A stretch of DNA of 64,000 nt. Source: Agelas oroides. Lineage: Eukaryota > Porifera > Demospongiae > Agelasida > Agelasidae. This document shows, in pieces, positions 33,882 through 45,108 of this stretch (its first letter is position 1; each line of letters begins with the position of its first letter). The position numbers were made by a program, and so were the translations under genes. The stretch is taken from positions 17,425,011-17,489,010 of the forward strand of contig OX422185.1 of assembly GCA_949130485.1 (NCBI GenBank). Direction: 5' to 3'. The notes below the pieces were generated by a model that was not told the origin of the DNA, did no database searches, and saw only the letters and a list, made by a program, of their open reading frames with translations.

Positions 33882-34468
33882 TGATTATGGTTTGCCAAAA
33901 CATGTAGATAGTATACGTATATCATTTCACAAACCGATATGGAAAATAGTCATGTACAGTATATAAACATAAATAGAGAAATAAATCAGCTGATTTCCAA
34001 CGTCTCTCCACGTTTGCCTCACTTACATTACATGCTTTGGCCAAGTGTACTCTATAGACTTTCAATATGCTCGTGGAACTGTGTTTGTCATTTTTGTACT
34101 GGTTTATTTTTTAGCGTGTAGGTCCTGTAGGAGCCCCAGATGATTTGTGTACTTTTATAGCTAGCTAGTCTCATAAGTCCAACTTTGGACCAGCTGCATT
34201 TTTTTCGCAGGGGACATTAAAATTTGACTGACTGACTGACTTGACTGCTACAGTGTGTTTGACTTACCATAGTACCAGTACTGTATCCATTTTGTATGAG
34301 CTAGTTTACATGTATTTGGCTATTTGACGATGAGTAGTTCCTTATATCGCTCGCTTGTTGCGTCTGGCGTGCGATAGCTACTGGTGCATGCAGACTATAA
34401 CTGTGGCGCTATAATACAGGTAACCATATAGAGAGCTAGTGTATGCAAATCATATAAAAATAACGTAC

Positions 34469-34559
34469 CTTCACTTCTTCCTGACCGGTACAGTCCAACA
34501 ACTACGAGAAGGATTAGAGAAGCTGCGATCGCCACAACTCGACTCCGTTTGCAGTTCAT
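34469..34559 (-). CDS. Signal-anchor first exon, probably of the UGM-DUF3431 gene
   Basis: ATG at 34559 (minus strand) opens MNCKRSRVV followed by a hydrophobic AIAASLILLVVVGL and RSGRSE, a classic type II signal anchor with basic residues before it. It ends in phase 1 at GAAG then GTACGT. Phase 1 joins either to 31682 or directly to 29920, giving an open frame into the UGM. It would place the enzyme on the luminal side of the secretory pathway. It could instead belong to another short gene; no other downstream partner was found on this strand. Confidence 0.5.
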
Positions 34560-34687
34560 TGTTACCATTATAAAGTGACTTGAAATTGTTACACGCCAAT
34601 ATGTGCAGTCAGATCACCAACGTGCAGACTTCCGGAATTTTACTTACATTGCCAAATTGATGGTGGCATATATAGAAGTGCAACGTT

Positions 34688-34786
34688 TGTAAAGTTATTT
34701 TCCGAGCTCAAGTTGCATGGTAACAGATAACCTTCTCTCCATTTATGCAGAAGCCAACTGAGAAGCCACTGAAAAGTTTGACGTTT
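34688..34786 (-). repeat. Penelope-like terminal fragment
   Basis: GTTATTTTCCGAGCTCAAGT ... GAAGCCAACTGAGAAGCCACTGA matches the reverse complement of 21775-21855 beside the Penelope fragment. The hammerhead-like part is missing. Confidence 0.6.
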
Positions 34787-34929
34787 TGACGTTCGACGCT
34801 TCATTTTTAGCAGGTGTGAGCTGCGCGACAGTGAATGGTAAGTAGCGCCAGCGAGACTAAATTAATGGTTAGCTTGATTGAGCACGTCGAAGCGAGCTAG
34901 AGTGATATAAGCGAACAAAAAGCTAGCCA

Positions 34930-35345
34930 AGGCATAAGGCAATCGGGATACTGTTTTCTTCGAATAGACACCGCCCTCGAGTAGTAGCCGCACAATCAGG
35001 AGCCCTGAGCGAAATAAACGCCGCCCTTGAATAGTAGCTGCGGCTACTTTATACGCGGCACACGCACACGTACGCGAATAACTTCTGACGACGGTCATCG
35101 GGGTAGCGCTAGGGCTGTTCGTGTTGTACGACTCGTTTCCACGGCTGACAGCAGGACTGAGAGCAGGCTGCGCTTACTATTGACAGCGTCTAACAGTCGT
35201 CACTGCATGTATCGCTCGCGTATGATCCACCCCGTCGTTAATGTCTGCGGGCTTTCCAAAGAAATAAACGCCGCCCTCGAATAGTATAGCCACACCAAAC
35301 CGTGCAGCGAAAAAACTAGTAGCTGCGGCGTCTGATCGAAGAAAT
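34930..35345. repeat. AAATAAACGCCGCCCTCGAATA repeat region
   Basis: The motif AAACGCCGCCCTYGAATAGTA recurs at about 35018 and 35265, with a variant CACCGCCCTCGAGTAGTAG at 34970. The region 35085-35210 resembles 36985-37100. Another piece is at 42227-42300. No gene. Confidence 0.55.
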
Positions 35346-35554
35346 ACCGTAGGTTAAGAAACGGCTACGTCATCTTATTATTAAGTATCCATAAGCCCTG
35401 CGCTACCGTTGTACTGTGCCAGGATCTGGATAGCCTTTGCACTTTGACCAAGGTTTAAGCCACCAGTGACCTGTTCTACAGCTTTTCCTGATGTATTAGT
35501 ATAGAGATTTCAAGTATAAACTGGATGCATCATAACTTATTATAGTTGAAATAT

Positions 35555-36765
35555 TATATGAATGAATGAATGAAATATTTTATTAGATTGACACGCGAGA
35601 TGCCCGGCCTGATTAGGCCTATGAGTCACTACAAACGGGTACAAAATAATGGTTAAGTATACAAATATTACAGATTTAAAAGCTGGATTCTAGTTTTATA
35701 CAGGTTATACAAATGTTTCCCAATTATTCTACAATGATTATTTGCACTAAGGATGTACTAAATTTATCAATAAGGGTAAGGGAGGTAAAAGAGTTATCTA
35801 AGTCGGATAGGCAACTGAAAAAGGTAGAACGTAAATGATCTAAAGCTGGACACAACATAACAAAATGAAATTCAGTTTCAACAGTGTCTGATGAACACAA
35901 TCTGCAGGTCCGGAGGTGGTATGGTGTTTTTGGTGTCCTATATCGGCCTGTCTCAATGTGAAGTGGGAGACAACCCCCCCCGGAGGGCAGCCATGACCCA
36001 CCGGTGACCCCTGCACAGAATACCACTAATGTAGCACTCTGGCCTAGGTTGTTGTTTTATAACTCTATAGTTATGTAGCCTACCCCCTGAGTCTGTACAG
36101 TAGGTGTTATGGTCCCAGATTCGCATTCTCCATTTGTGGTTTGCTTTATCAGTTAATTTAGTGATGACTATGGTTTGAAATTCTTTAGGAGACAAGCTAG
36201 TTACATTATTTGGATTTAAGTGTCCTAGGTTGATCTGAGTGAGCAATTTATTTGCATGAAAACACCAGGTAGGTTTGCCCTTATTGGCTAGTTCTAGTGA
36301 CCATTTAAAAATCTTTTTAGTAAGACGACTATCGTCCATAGTAGCAAGACGGAACCAGAGTTTGAGCATCTCAAACTGGTGTCTACACCAGACTGGCATC
36401 CATCCTGAGTCACCTTCTAGTAGATCTACTGGGCAGTTTTTACCCACACCCAAAATATGTCTAATTGCCTTGTTCTGAATGGTTTGTAACTTGGGGAAGG
36501 TTCTGTAACCCCAGACACCAGCCCCATAGTCCATTCTAGGTATTACTAGTGAGTCATAAAGTGAGCTGAATGCTTCAAAGGGAAAATTACCAAATTGTTT
36601 TGATTTAGCTATAAGAAGGCCCAAAGCTTTTCTGGCAGATTCACTAAGTGCATTAACACAGTTTTGGTAATCTAAGTGTTCATCAAGCCAAACACCAAGG
36701 TATTTATATGAAGGCACAACTTCTAATTCTGAGGGGCCACATTTAAAATTGAACGAGGTCCGTTA
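35555..36765 (-). pseudogene. 3' end of a LINE (non-LTR retrotransposon)
   Basis: The minus frame from 36764 reads ...SYKYLGVWLDEHLDY, YDSLVIPRMDYGAGVWGY and LQTIQNKAIRHILG, the C-terminal side of a LINE reverse transcriptase. It continues after a frameshift at a C-homopolymer (35972-35980) with CRLCSSDTVETEFHFVMLCP, a zf-RVT-like finger. The 3' end has AATAAAA and a (CATT)n tail at 35557-35575. It is truncated at the 5' side near 36765, typical of incomplete insertion. Clade not determined. Confidence 0.85.
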
Positions 36766-37139
36766 CCTGACCCAGTACATCTACTGAAATTCTTCAGAAT
36801 ATTTCAGCGTAACAGGACAGTGTTGGAGTATAGCATGTATTAATATGATTGATGACGTTAATTTGTTGTGGTTTTCTTGAACTTTAGTTATCTGCATGCA
36901 CGGCTGAGAAAAGAAATCACTAAAAGTAGAAGAAACAAGTTTCAGCAATGTTGAAATAAACGCTGCCACGCATACGTATGCTGACGATGGTGACCAAGCT
37001 AGCGCTAGCGCTGTTCGTGTCGTACGACTCGCCAAGTTTCTACGGCTGATAGCATGACTGATAGTCTACGCGTACGACAGACAGCGTCTAACAGTTGTCA
37101 CCGTATCACGCGTATTTTTTATTTTTTTGGACGTACTTT

Positions 37140-37548
37140 CGACTTTGTCTCTGGACGACAATGCATCTGCGCATGCGCCGTGGCACACCCTCTGTGTACT
37201 TAGACCTTTGTGAAGGGCGTGTTGAACATGATCGAGCAAAACGACTTGCCAAGAAGACTGCAGTTGGAAAGAGAGCGATTCCTCAGGTGATTTTTAACAA
37301 CAAAGAACTTCAAACTGCAACTAAAATGTGCTTTAAGTGAACTGTGAACAAGACTGGAAAGTATCTGGCCACTGTTCAATTTCTGTTGTCTCCTCTAGAA
37401 ATTATTAGCCAAAGACAATCATGATAGTGCGTCATATAGTATATTCTAGCCAGCAAGACATTCCGGCAACCTGGAAACTCAGGGAATGTTGTCCCAGGAA
37501 TGGGCAGTAATTAGAACTATCTTGTGTTTACCCTTGATTTATAGACAA
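37140..37548 (+). repeat. Dispersed 0.4-kb repeat, forward copy
   Basis: From CGTGGCACACCCTCTGTGTA to TTTACCCTTGATT it matches the reverse complement of 41300-41670 with few changes. A more distant copy is at 40870-41215. An ATG frame (MHLRMRRGTPSVYLDLCEGR...) ends at a possible donor (CCTCAG then GTGATT). It is frame-shifted in the inverted copy, so I do not call it a gene. Confidence 0.7.
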
Positions 37549-37730
37549 GTTTTGACACTTTCACTGCACAAATTTGAATCTTGCAATATTTTAACTGCTT
37601 ATTTGCAGTCTTCAGCATTTTTTTATTGTGCCTGATGAAGATTTTGATATAGCAGTTGCAATAACAAACTTGTCTGGTGAAAGTCTGTCTAATATTGTCC
37701 ATTGATCATACAGGCACAATGCCAGAACAA

Positions 37731-37879
37731 TAGCCCCATTTACACTAGCACTTTAAACCCGTTTCAAATCAGTTTCAAATTGGTTTCGGGCAGCTGTGTA
37801 AACACCCCCAGTATGCTTTGAAAACCGCTTTCTTGTGGTTTGTCCAAACCAGTTCAAGTGCTAAGTTTAAACGGGGCTA
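37731..37879. mobile_element. 149-bp MITE, TAGCCCCRTTTA ends
   Basis: Left TAGCCCCATTTACACTAGCA, right AAACGGGGCTA with AGCACTT blocks also inverted. No clear target duplication. Confidence 0.6.
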
Positions 37880-37989
37880 ATGATCTTCTCAAACAGTCTT
37901 GATTTTACAGGATGAAAAAAACAAAAACAACTTCCAAGGATGTCAGTGATGATTGTTACGTTTGTAGGTGTATCTGAGTGAGGGGAGCC

Positions 37990-38890
37990 TGGGAACAAGG
38001 CTAGGTGTACCCAATGATTAAGGCCGTACCATTTATGTTGCTCAGACCTGACCAACACAAATATTGCCAGACGCTACTCAAAAATGATTGTCTACAGCAT
38101 GTGCATGAATCTGCAAGTTGACTTCGTTAGAGTGGTGTCATCTTTTGCATGGACAATTACAAGCATACTCACCAAATAGGGCCTGAAAATCAAACAAAAG
38201 GCCAAGATCATCAACTGTAGATGGACAGACTCTTTTGGAGAGCTGTTAGTGTATGTTTTGCAGCGAAACTGTCGCTAATATCATGATCACATGACTGTTA
38301 TCATTTTAAGCCTACCTATACTGACTCTCTTTGAAAAGTCATCTGGCCCAAGCAACAAAAATTAGATTGGTATGGCCTAAGACAACCTTCTTCAATGGTT
38401 ACTCTAGTCTTGTTCCCAAGCTGGCTTTCCATGCGTGGTCTATAAAGCTGGACAGTGGGAAGGCCTTCATGTGAAATGAGGATTTTATGTAACACACAAT
38501 TATAGCTGGAACACCACACTTTTAAAATCACATTAATTTTTACTAAATCGAGCAAAGTAACCGCACCCCAAGATGCTCACGGAAGGTTAGTGCTGCAGGT
38601 TTACCTTGGCTCGAACACTTTAGAGTTCAGTGCTATACGTAGGTAAAATCTTTGTTAGTAGGCTTTAGGGAAAAAAAGTTCATTGCTACTTAGCCACAAG
38701 ACCTGAAGTAGAAGGCTTAAGAGATCAAGGTTTTGTGCTGCAAATTTAGCTGAAGTAGGAAGCCTTAGAGTTCAGAGTTTTGTGGCTTCTTGAAAAAAGT
38801 TTTACCCTCAAGGGAGGAGCCAGACATCAGTTTAGCAAATCATGAATAGCGAGGCACCACTTCACCTGCTTTATACTTGCGCATTACGCG
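37990..38890. other. Unannotated stretch
   Basis: No gene or clear repeat apart from a half TAGCCT end (GGGGAGCCTGGGAACAAGGCTA at about 37982) and imperfect copies of a TTTAGCTGAAGTAGGAAGCC-like word at 38600-38800. Confidence 0.4.
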
Positions 38891-38912
38891 CGTAATATCA
38901 GCCCGAAGGGTA

Positions 38913-39238
38913 TAGTCTAAGTTCACCCGGTTTGAAACGGTTTCCGGTTACGTCACCTCAATAACTATTTATAATCCATCACGCACCTTATTAAATATTT
39001 ATAATCCGTCGCGCTGCCGTAAGTTAAATACATTAGACCATACAGCATGGTGGCTGTCTGAAGCGGCTCATTGGCTAAATGGTTAAGGGTTAGAGTTAGG
39101 GCTAGGGTTAGGGTTAGGGCCAGGGGATGTATATAGTGTCTGGTCTTACAAAATGTGATGAACATCTTTGCTTCGGTAGCCTCTTATGAATATTTAATAA
39201 GATGATGTAACTGTTTCAAACCGGGTGAACTTAGTCTA
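38913..39238. mobile_element. 326-bp element with TAGTCTAAGTTCACCCGG ends
   Basis: Left TAGTCTAAGTTCACCCGGTT then TGAAAC, mirrored at the right. The interior has a TTAGGG-like run at 39086-39118. Flanks do not match as a duplication. Confidence 0.7.
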
Positions 39239-39648
39239 ACCCCAGCCTGAAGCGCGGTAGTGCACTCAATACATGCAATGATTTTATACGTAGGTATATT
39301 GAACGTGTGATGTCACGTAAGCGGAAAAATCGCTTCGGGAGTCAGTGTGAGGGGTGACAGTGGTGTAGCTGGTGAAGGGAGAGTTGTTGGTGTACCAAAG
39401 TTTCATTCCTGGTGTAAGTGCACCATGCCATTAATGAATATCAACTCAGATTGGATGTCCAACGCTTCCTCTGGCCCGTGTATTATATTATATTACTTAT
39501 TTACGCGGGTCCTTTAAGTTGCATCTTGGGGTGTAATAATGAAACAGTAACAACATGAAAGTAATCATATAACAAAGTTGTTATTTACACTGGAATTTTT
39601 ATAATGATGTGTTGTGCCACAGTTGAAGCATATAGTTCAAGTGTACTA

Positions 39649-40029
39649 CACTGTAAAAACATTTAGGTTACTTCAACCATATTTCAGTTCCATGTGTGTG
39701 GTGTACACATCGTGAAGTTCAAGGAATGCTTCCAAACAAGTCTTCTGAAGACCTTGAAATCAAAATGTTGAGAAGCTTCTCTTTTAATTAAACCCAGTCT
39801 TCTTTTCAGAACACCTATTAATTATCATTTCTGGAAAAGGTGTTACATACTTATGGTAGAAATGTAGCCAAATACTTCTGAAAGAAACTAATTTAACTAA
39901 AGAAGAAGCTCTTGGATGGAATTTCAAGAAACCTTGTTTAGAAGCATTCCTGAGACTTCTGATAATGGTATACGTATCACTCTGGTGCAACTGAGATAAC
40001 CTACAGATATGTAACCTAATTTTTTTTAG
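39649..40029. mobile_element. CACTGTAAAAA MITE, copy 3
   Basis: Left CACTGTAAAAACATTTAGGT; right end AGGTTAC-like inverse that runs into the neighbouring repeat at 40032. Shares GTTCAAGGAATGCTTCCAAA with copy 1. Confidence 0.75.
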
Positions 40030-40031
40030 AG

Positions 40032-40505
40032 AGTCGGTAGACTCTCTATGTAGGGATGGCGCCGACGTGCAATATATACAATACTTAAGCAAAAGCTGTA
40101 TAACTTCACCACAAACACCCTAAAAGCTTATTTAAGCACCCAGCCTTCCTGTTTGAGTGCCATTATGATCAGCAAGACTCATATAATTACCCAAAAGCCT
40201 CGCGGAAGACAGCTAAACGCAAAAGCGCACTGTAACGAAAGTGCCATTTTTGTTATTCTTTCTTTCTTTCGTCAACCAAAATATCTCGAGAATGGCTTAA
40301 GTACTCACCGTGGTTGTAGCACAAAAATGATCCATACCTCAGTGCGAAGTGCCCCTGATCCCTGGCTTCTCCATAGCTCCAGTTCAACTTTCACAAGCTG
40401 CTCACAGCACAGACCAGCTGCTATCCGTTGCGTAGGACGCCATTTTCTAATCTTGTACGCATGCGCAAACCCAGTTTCGTTCCCAGACCAAAGACCACGG
40501 TCACA
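40032..40505. repeat. About 0.5-kb dispersed repeat, inverted copy of 26889-27413
   Basis: AGAGAGTC-GGTA-GACTCTCT hairpin at the left end, then homology on the minus strand through GCGCATGCGTACAAGATTAG to the TCGTTCCCAGACC motif. Confidence 0.65.
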
Positions 40506-40869
40506 AAGCCCTATCCCTACATCTTTTTACATTACAGTTGCAAACTAGTGTGAAAACGATGCAGGGATGAGGCTTTGTAAATTTACCTTCACTATTATAT
40601 CATCCCTACCTTGTTTGCATACTTTTTGGCATGCCATCTCGACATCTTTTTACATTTTTGATGTTTTTTAAGTCTTGTATATATATAACTGGTTCAGTTT
40701 CTTCATCATCTAGTTTAGTGCCTCCACAATGGCTCGTAGCCATGAATTACTCATTAGTCCATGATGTCATGAGTTAAAGTTCCATGTCATTGAAGAGTAT
40801 GGCATTTTGATTCTTGCTTAAAATCGTTCTGCTTAGACTCATTTTAGCTTTGATTCCCTATGAGGTCAC

Positions 40870-41670
40870 TGTTCCAATGTCTGCCACCAGGTAAGTCTTA
40901 CTGCTTCAACCTTGCATATTAAACTTGAGCTCAACAGACAGTTAACTATGAATCTTTCCTTCCAAGTAGCTGGAATGTCGTTCCTCACTATATGGTGCAC
41001 CATCATTGTCCCTGGCAAATTATGACTAAAATGGAGATAACAGAAATTGAACAGTGGCAGGTACTTTCCAGTCTTGTTCACAGTTCACTGAAGGTACACT
41101 GTAGTTATAGTTTGAAGTTTTGATGTTAAAGTTCATCAGAAGGATAGATAGCATCCTTTCCAATTATTGCCGTCTTCTTGGCTCGATCACTGCTCGATCA
41201 TGTGCACTCGACATAATGACAGACTCTCACACCATTCCCAGCTACAACACAGTACAGAATACCTGTTCAATAGATGGCTCATTGTGAATCTCTAGGTCTT
41301 TTCTGTAACCAATCAAGGGTAAACGCAAAATAGTTCTAATTGCTGCCCATTCCTGGGACAACATTCTCTGAGAGTTTCCAGGTTGCCGGAATGTCTTGCT
41401 GGCTAGAATATACTATATGACGCACTATCATGATTGTCTTTGGCAAATTATTTCTAGAGGAGACAACAGAAATTGAACAGTGGCCAGATACTTTCCAGTC
41501 TTATTCACAGTTCACTTAAAGCACATTTTAGTTGTAGTTGTTAAAAATCACCTGAGGAATCGCTCTCTTTCCAACCCCAGTCTTCTTGGCAGTCGTTTTG
41601 CTCGATCATGTTCAACACGCCCTTCACAAAGGTCTAAGTACATACACAGAGGGTGTGCCACAGCTGTCGT
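40870..41670 (-). repeat. Two tandem-oriented relatives of the 37140 repeat
   Basis: 41300-41670 is the close inverted copy; 40870-41215 is a diverged one in the same orientation. Both share AGTTAATTAG-like spacing and the blocks GAAATTGAACAGTGGC and GTACTTTCCAGTCTTGTTC. Confidence 0.65.
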
Positions 41671-44600
41671 TGATGTCTCCGGGCTTTCCAAATAAATAAG
41701 GCCACTATTTGCTGCATATATTAGTTTCTCATCCCCCGCCCGCATGCTTTTTTGGGACAAGCCGACAGTACGTTAGCATCCGTATGGTATACTGTAACAG
41801 TATTTATACCAGCCCTAACCCAACCCTAACCCCACCCTAACTGTATAAATCACTATATAGCATACAGATGCTAGCGTACTGTCGTTAATGGAAATCTTTT
41901 TTTTGGGACCCGCTTCGCTAGCCATTATCGCCATTATTGCGTACTTTTCGATCTCGTGCTCTCTATGCATCGGTAACGCTGAGTTGCATGTCGATTTGGT
42001 GCTACTCAGCACATTGTAAGCCAGCTAAAATATGTCTTCTTCCAGAAAACATCGGAGCGCTCACCCCGCACATTTCGTGCCTCTTTCGCAGGGGGTGTGG
42101 CGTCTCGAGTCCAGCGAACTGTCGACGAATAATTGTAAATGACAATGGCCGCCCGCCCGCATGACGTCCCTGATAAGAAACTAATATACAACAAATAATG
42201 GCCTAAACCATAGATAGTCTATGCCTAAACGCCGCCCTCGAATAGTATAGTCGCACAAAAGCGAGCAGCGAAAAAAGTAGCCACGGCGTCTGATCGAAGA
42301 TTCGGTGTCCGCGTGATATGGGCCCCCCCAATATGGGCCCCCCCGGGCCCCATATCACTAGAGATATGGGGCCCGGGGGGCCCTAATACACTAGTGATAT
42401 GGGGCCTTGGGGGCCCCAGAACCCTAGTGATATGGGGTCCCTTCATTGATTTGGGGCCCCTAAGATATATCTGCACTAAACTGAAAAGCAAGTACAAGAC
42501 AACAACGTACGACGGAACTCAAGATTGTAGTTACTCATTTAATCTGTATTGTACAATAACAAGCAACAGTTGAACAAAAGAATACAACTATAGCAGCTAC
42601 AATAACAAACCAATTAATGAGCACATTTTCTACAATACCATAGTTCGTCTTTTTCTGGTGCCTGTGTAAGTCCCATACACTTTAGATGGAACCACTCCTC
42701 ACATTCCACCATGTCATCTAACGTCTCTGGCATCAAGCATGTGCAGAATAGTTCTATTTGCACAAATGGAAAGTAAGGTGCCTCATCAGTCGGAATCGAA
42801 GCGACTTTCTTGTGTGGAAATGGCTCCATCTTCTTCTTCTGAAAGCACTTCAGAAGGTGTGGTCGCATCTGGGACTGCTCAAACAGAATGTGCCGTGGAT
42901 CATCCCCTAAAGCCAAATGAACCGTGCAAGCTATAGCAAATAGTCCACAGTCACTGCTTCCAAACTGCTGCTGCACATTTGGGACTTCATGCAACGTCCA
43001 GCATCGAACTGCCATCTTCGTACGTTGTTCGTAGTGACCTATAAAATGCAAGCAAGCTGGTGAGTGAGTGATGGGTGGAGTTTGCCACTGTATTTGCTGT
43101 CATAAACAGTGACTTGCTGTTCAAACGAACTTGATGCAACCCAATGGTTTCCTGCCACAAAATGAATATGTAGGGCCTCATGCTGCTCTGTGTGAAAACC
43201 ATCATTTTCTGAAAGGAGAGTGCACTGCAGGCCATTGATGTGGGTGAACTGAGCTTTCAGCAGTTTCTGGGCAAGCTGTATATGCTCATCTGTGAGCCAC
43301 TTTCCCTTCTGAAGGTCTTCCTTCATCTGAGGGGTGAATGGTGGAAGTTTCTGCAGCTTCCTCCTTTTCTTGGGTGGCTCTTCTGTAGGTTGCTCTCCTT
43401 CAGGGTGCTCCTCATCAGCTGTTGTCTCCTCTTGTGTGTCTCTTTGCTTATATACCTAATGATGCATACAGTAACAGTAGTAAAAATGCCTGAATGATGC
43501 ATACATTAGAATTAAGGAGATAGTTGGCTAGTAACCAACCTTCAGCCGAGCAATGTTAAATTTCTTCTTAAGAATCCTGCCACTTGAATTTTTCAGCTCG
43601 TATAAACCTTTCCCAAGGTTGCGGCTGATAGCGTAGGGGCCAAGCCACCTGTCAGTGAGTTTCCCTCCTTTCCGCTCTTTCTGTTGAGTGTTTTCCACCA
43701 GTACCTCTGTCCCAGGTTCCAGTTCCTATAGAGAAGCAAAAATTTGCTCAGGTTGAATGTGAATGCTCTAACATCAGTGTAAAGCCTGTGATGGCTATGC
43801 TGCCATGTTGTGCAAAAATACCTGAGGAACATGTCGCTTGTCATAGTACTCCTTCTGGTAGTCTTGAGCTCTCTTGATGTTTCTCATTGCCTCTGGTTTG
43901 AGGTCATCACGCACTTGAAGCATTGCCTGTATGTAGTCATCAACGGGTTCAACACCTTTTCTATCATCATCAGGCATCAGCTCAATGTCAATCGGGAGAA
44001 GAGCCTCTCGGTGGTATAGCATGAAGAATGGTGAGTAGCCAGTGGTTCGGTGTTTAGCTGCTCGATAGCCAAACAAGATGGACTCCAGTTTCTGGTCCCA
44101 GTCATCTTGGTTTGCATTGATGAATTTGACTAGGGAGCGACAGAGGGTTTGGTTAAACCGCTCAGTTAATCCATTGGTCTGTTGGAAAAAATAACAGGTG
44201 AATAATGTGGTTGCATGGTAATTAACCCTCGGCGCGCATGCGCAGCGAGGGTTACAGTACTTCGTTTGTCTGTGTGTCTGTGTGTATGTCTGTGTGTTAC
44301 AACTAGCTTGGCTTACCAGGCGGCTAAATCTCTGAAGTTTGAACACAGATAGGCTTTAAACTGAATGAGGATGTGTTTAAATTGAGCCGATTTCGCCAAG
44401 AACGTTTCGTTCAAGAGTTAATGCTGCAGTTCATTTGCCACGGCGACCGCTAGTCGGCCATATTCTGGTCTGGGAACGAGTTCACGCGCCCTGGGCTGGG
44501 ATCCCGGGAGTACTGGTCGCAGCGCAGCCGCAGGCTGCGCGCGCGCCGGCCATTCTGGTTTTCTGCGTCCACGTGGGTCAGTTCCAAAGCGAAGCTTGTT

Positions 44601-44756
44601 TTGGTGATCGACAACGAAGCCAATAGCGAAGAACAAAGCCAATAGCGAAGGACTTAGGTTACAGTACTTCGTTTGTCTGTGTGTCTGTCTGTGTGTTACA
44701 ACTAGCTTGGCTTAACCACTGGCACTGCCCAGGGCTTGCTAGCACGCCTGTCAACT

Positions 44757-44814
44757 TAGTCTCGTGCCCTGACCCCACCCTCTCACGAGAGGGTGGGGTA
44801 TGGGCACGAGACTA
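44757..44814. mobile_element. 58-bp TAGTCTCG hairpin
   Basis: TAGTCTCGTGCCCTGACCCC pairs with GGGGTATGGGCACGAGACTA. Flanks TGTCAACTT and AGTCAACTT match at 8 of 9 if the terminal T/A is counted as target. Confidence 0.75.
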
Positions 44815-45009
44815 GTCAACTTTGACCTTCTAACTTGACAATATTGATTGAAACCGGCTTATAAGTCGGAGCTGTGAGTATCCAGTGGTAGAATCGGACC
44901 GTTTGAAATTGCTAGTCCGCTACGATGTATAGCGAGCAGCGAATGGCAATTAGAAATGGCTTACTTGGCAGTGATAAGCTACTGAGATAAACCAATCCAG
45001 CCTAGTTAC

Positions 45010-45108
45010 TAGTCTCGCAAGCCAGCCGTATTTTTCTTTATTTCCGGTGGGAGGAGCCTCGCTCCTCCCACCGGAAATAAAGAAAAATACGGCTGGCTCG
45101 CGAGACTA
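45010..45108. mobile_element. 99-bp near-perfect palindrome with 9-bp duplication
   Basis: TAGTCTCGCAAGCCAGCCGT ... mirrored with a single centre (GGAGCCTCGCTCC). CCTAGTTAC flanks both sides (45001-45009, 45109-45117). Confidence 0.9.

Noticed and set aside
37165..37290. Short first exon MHLRMRRGTPSVYLDLCEGR...
   Set aside because: The second copy of the same repeat is frame-shifted here, so coding constraint is absent.
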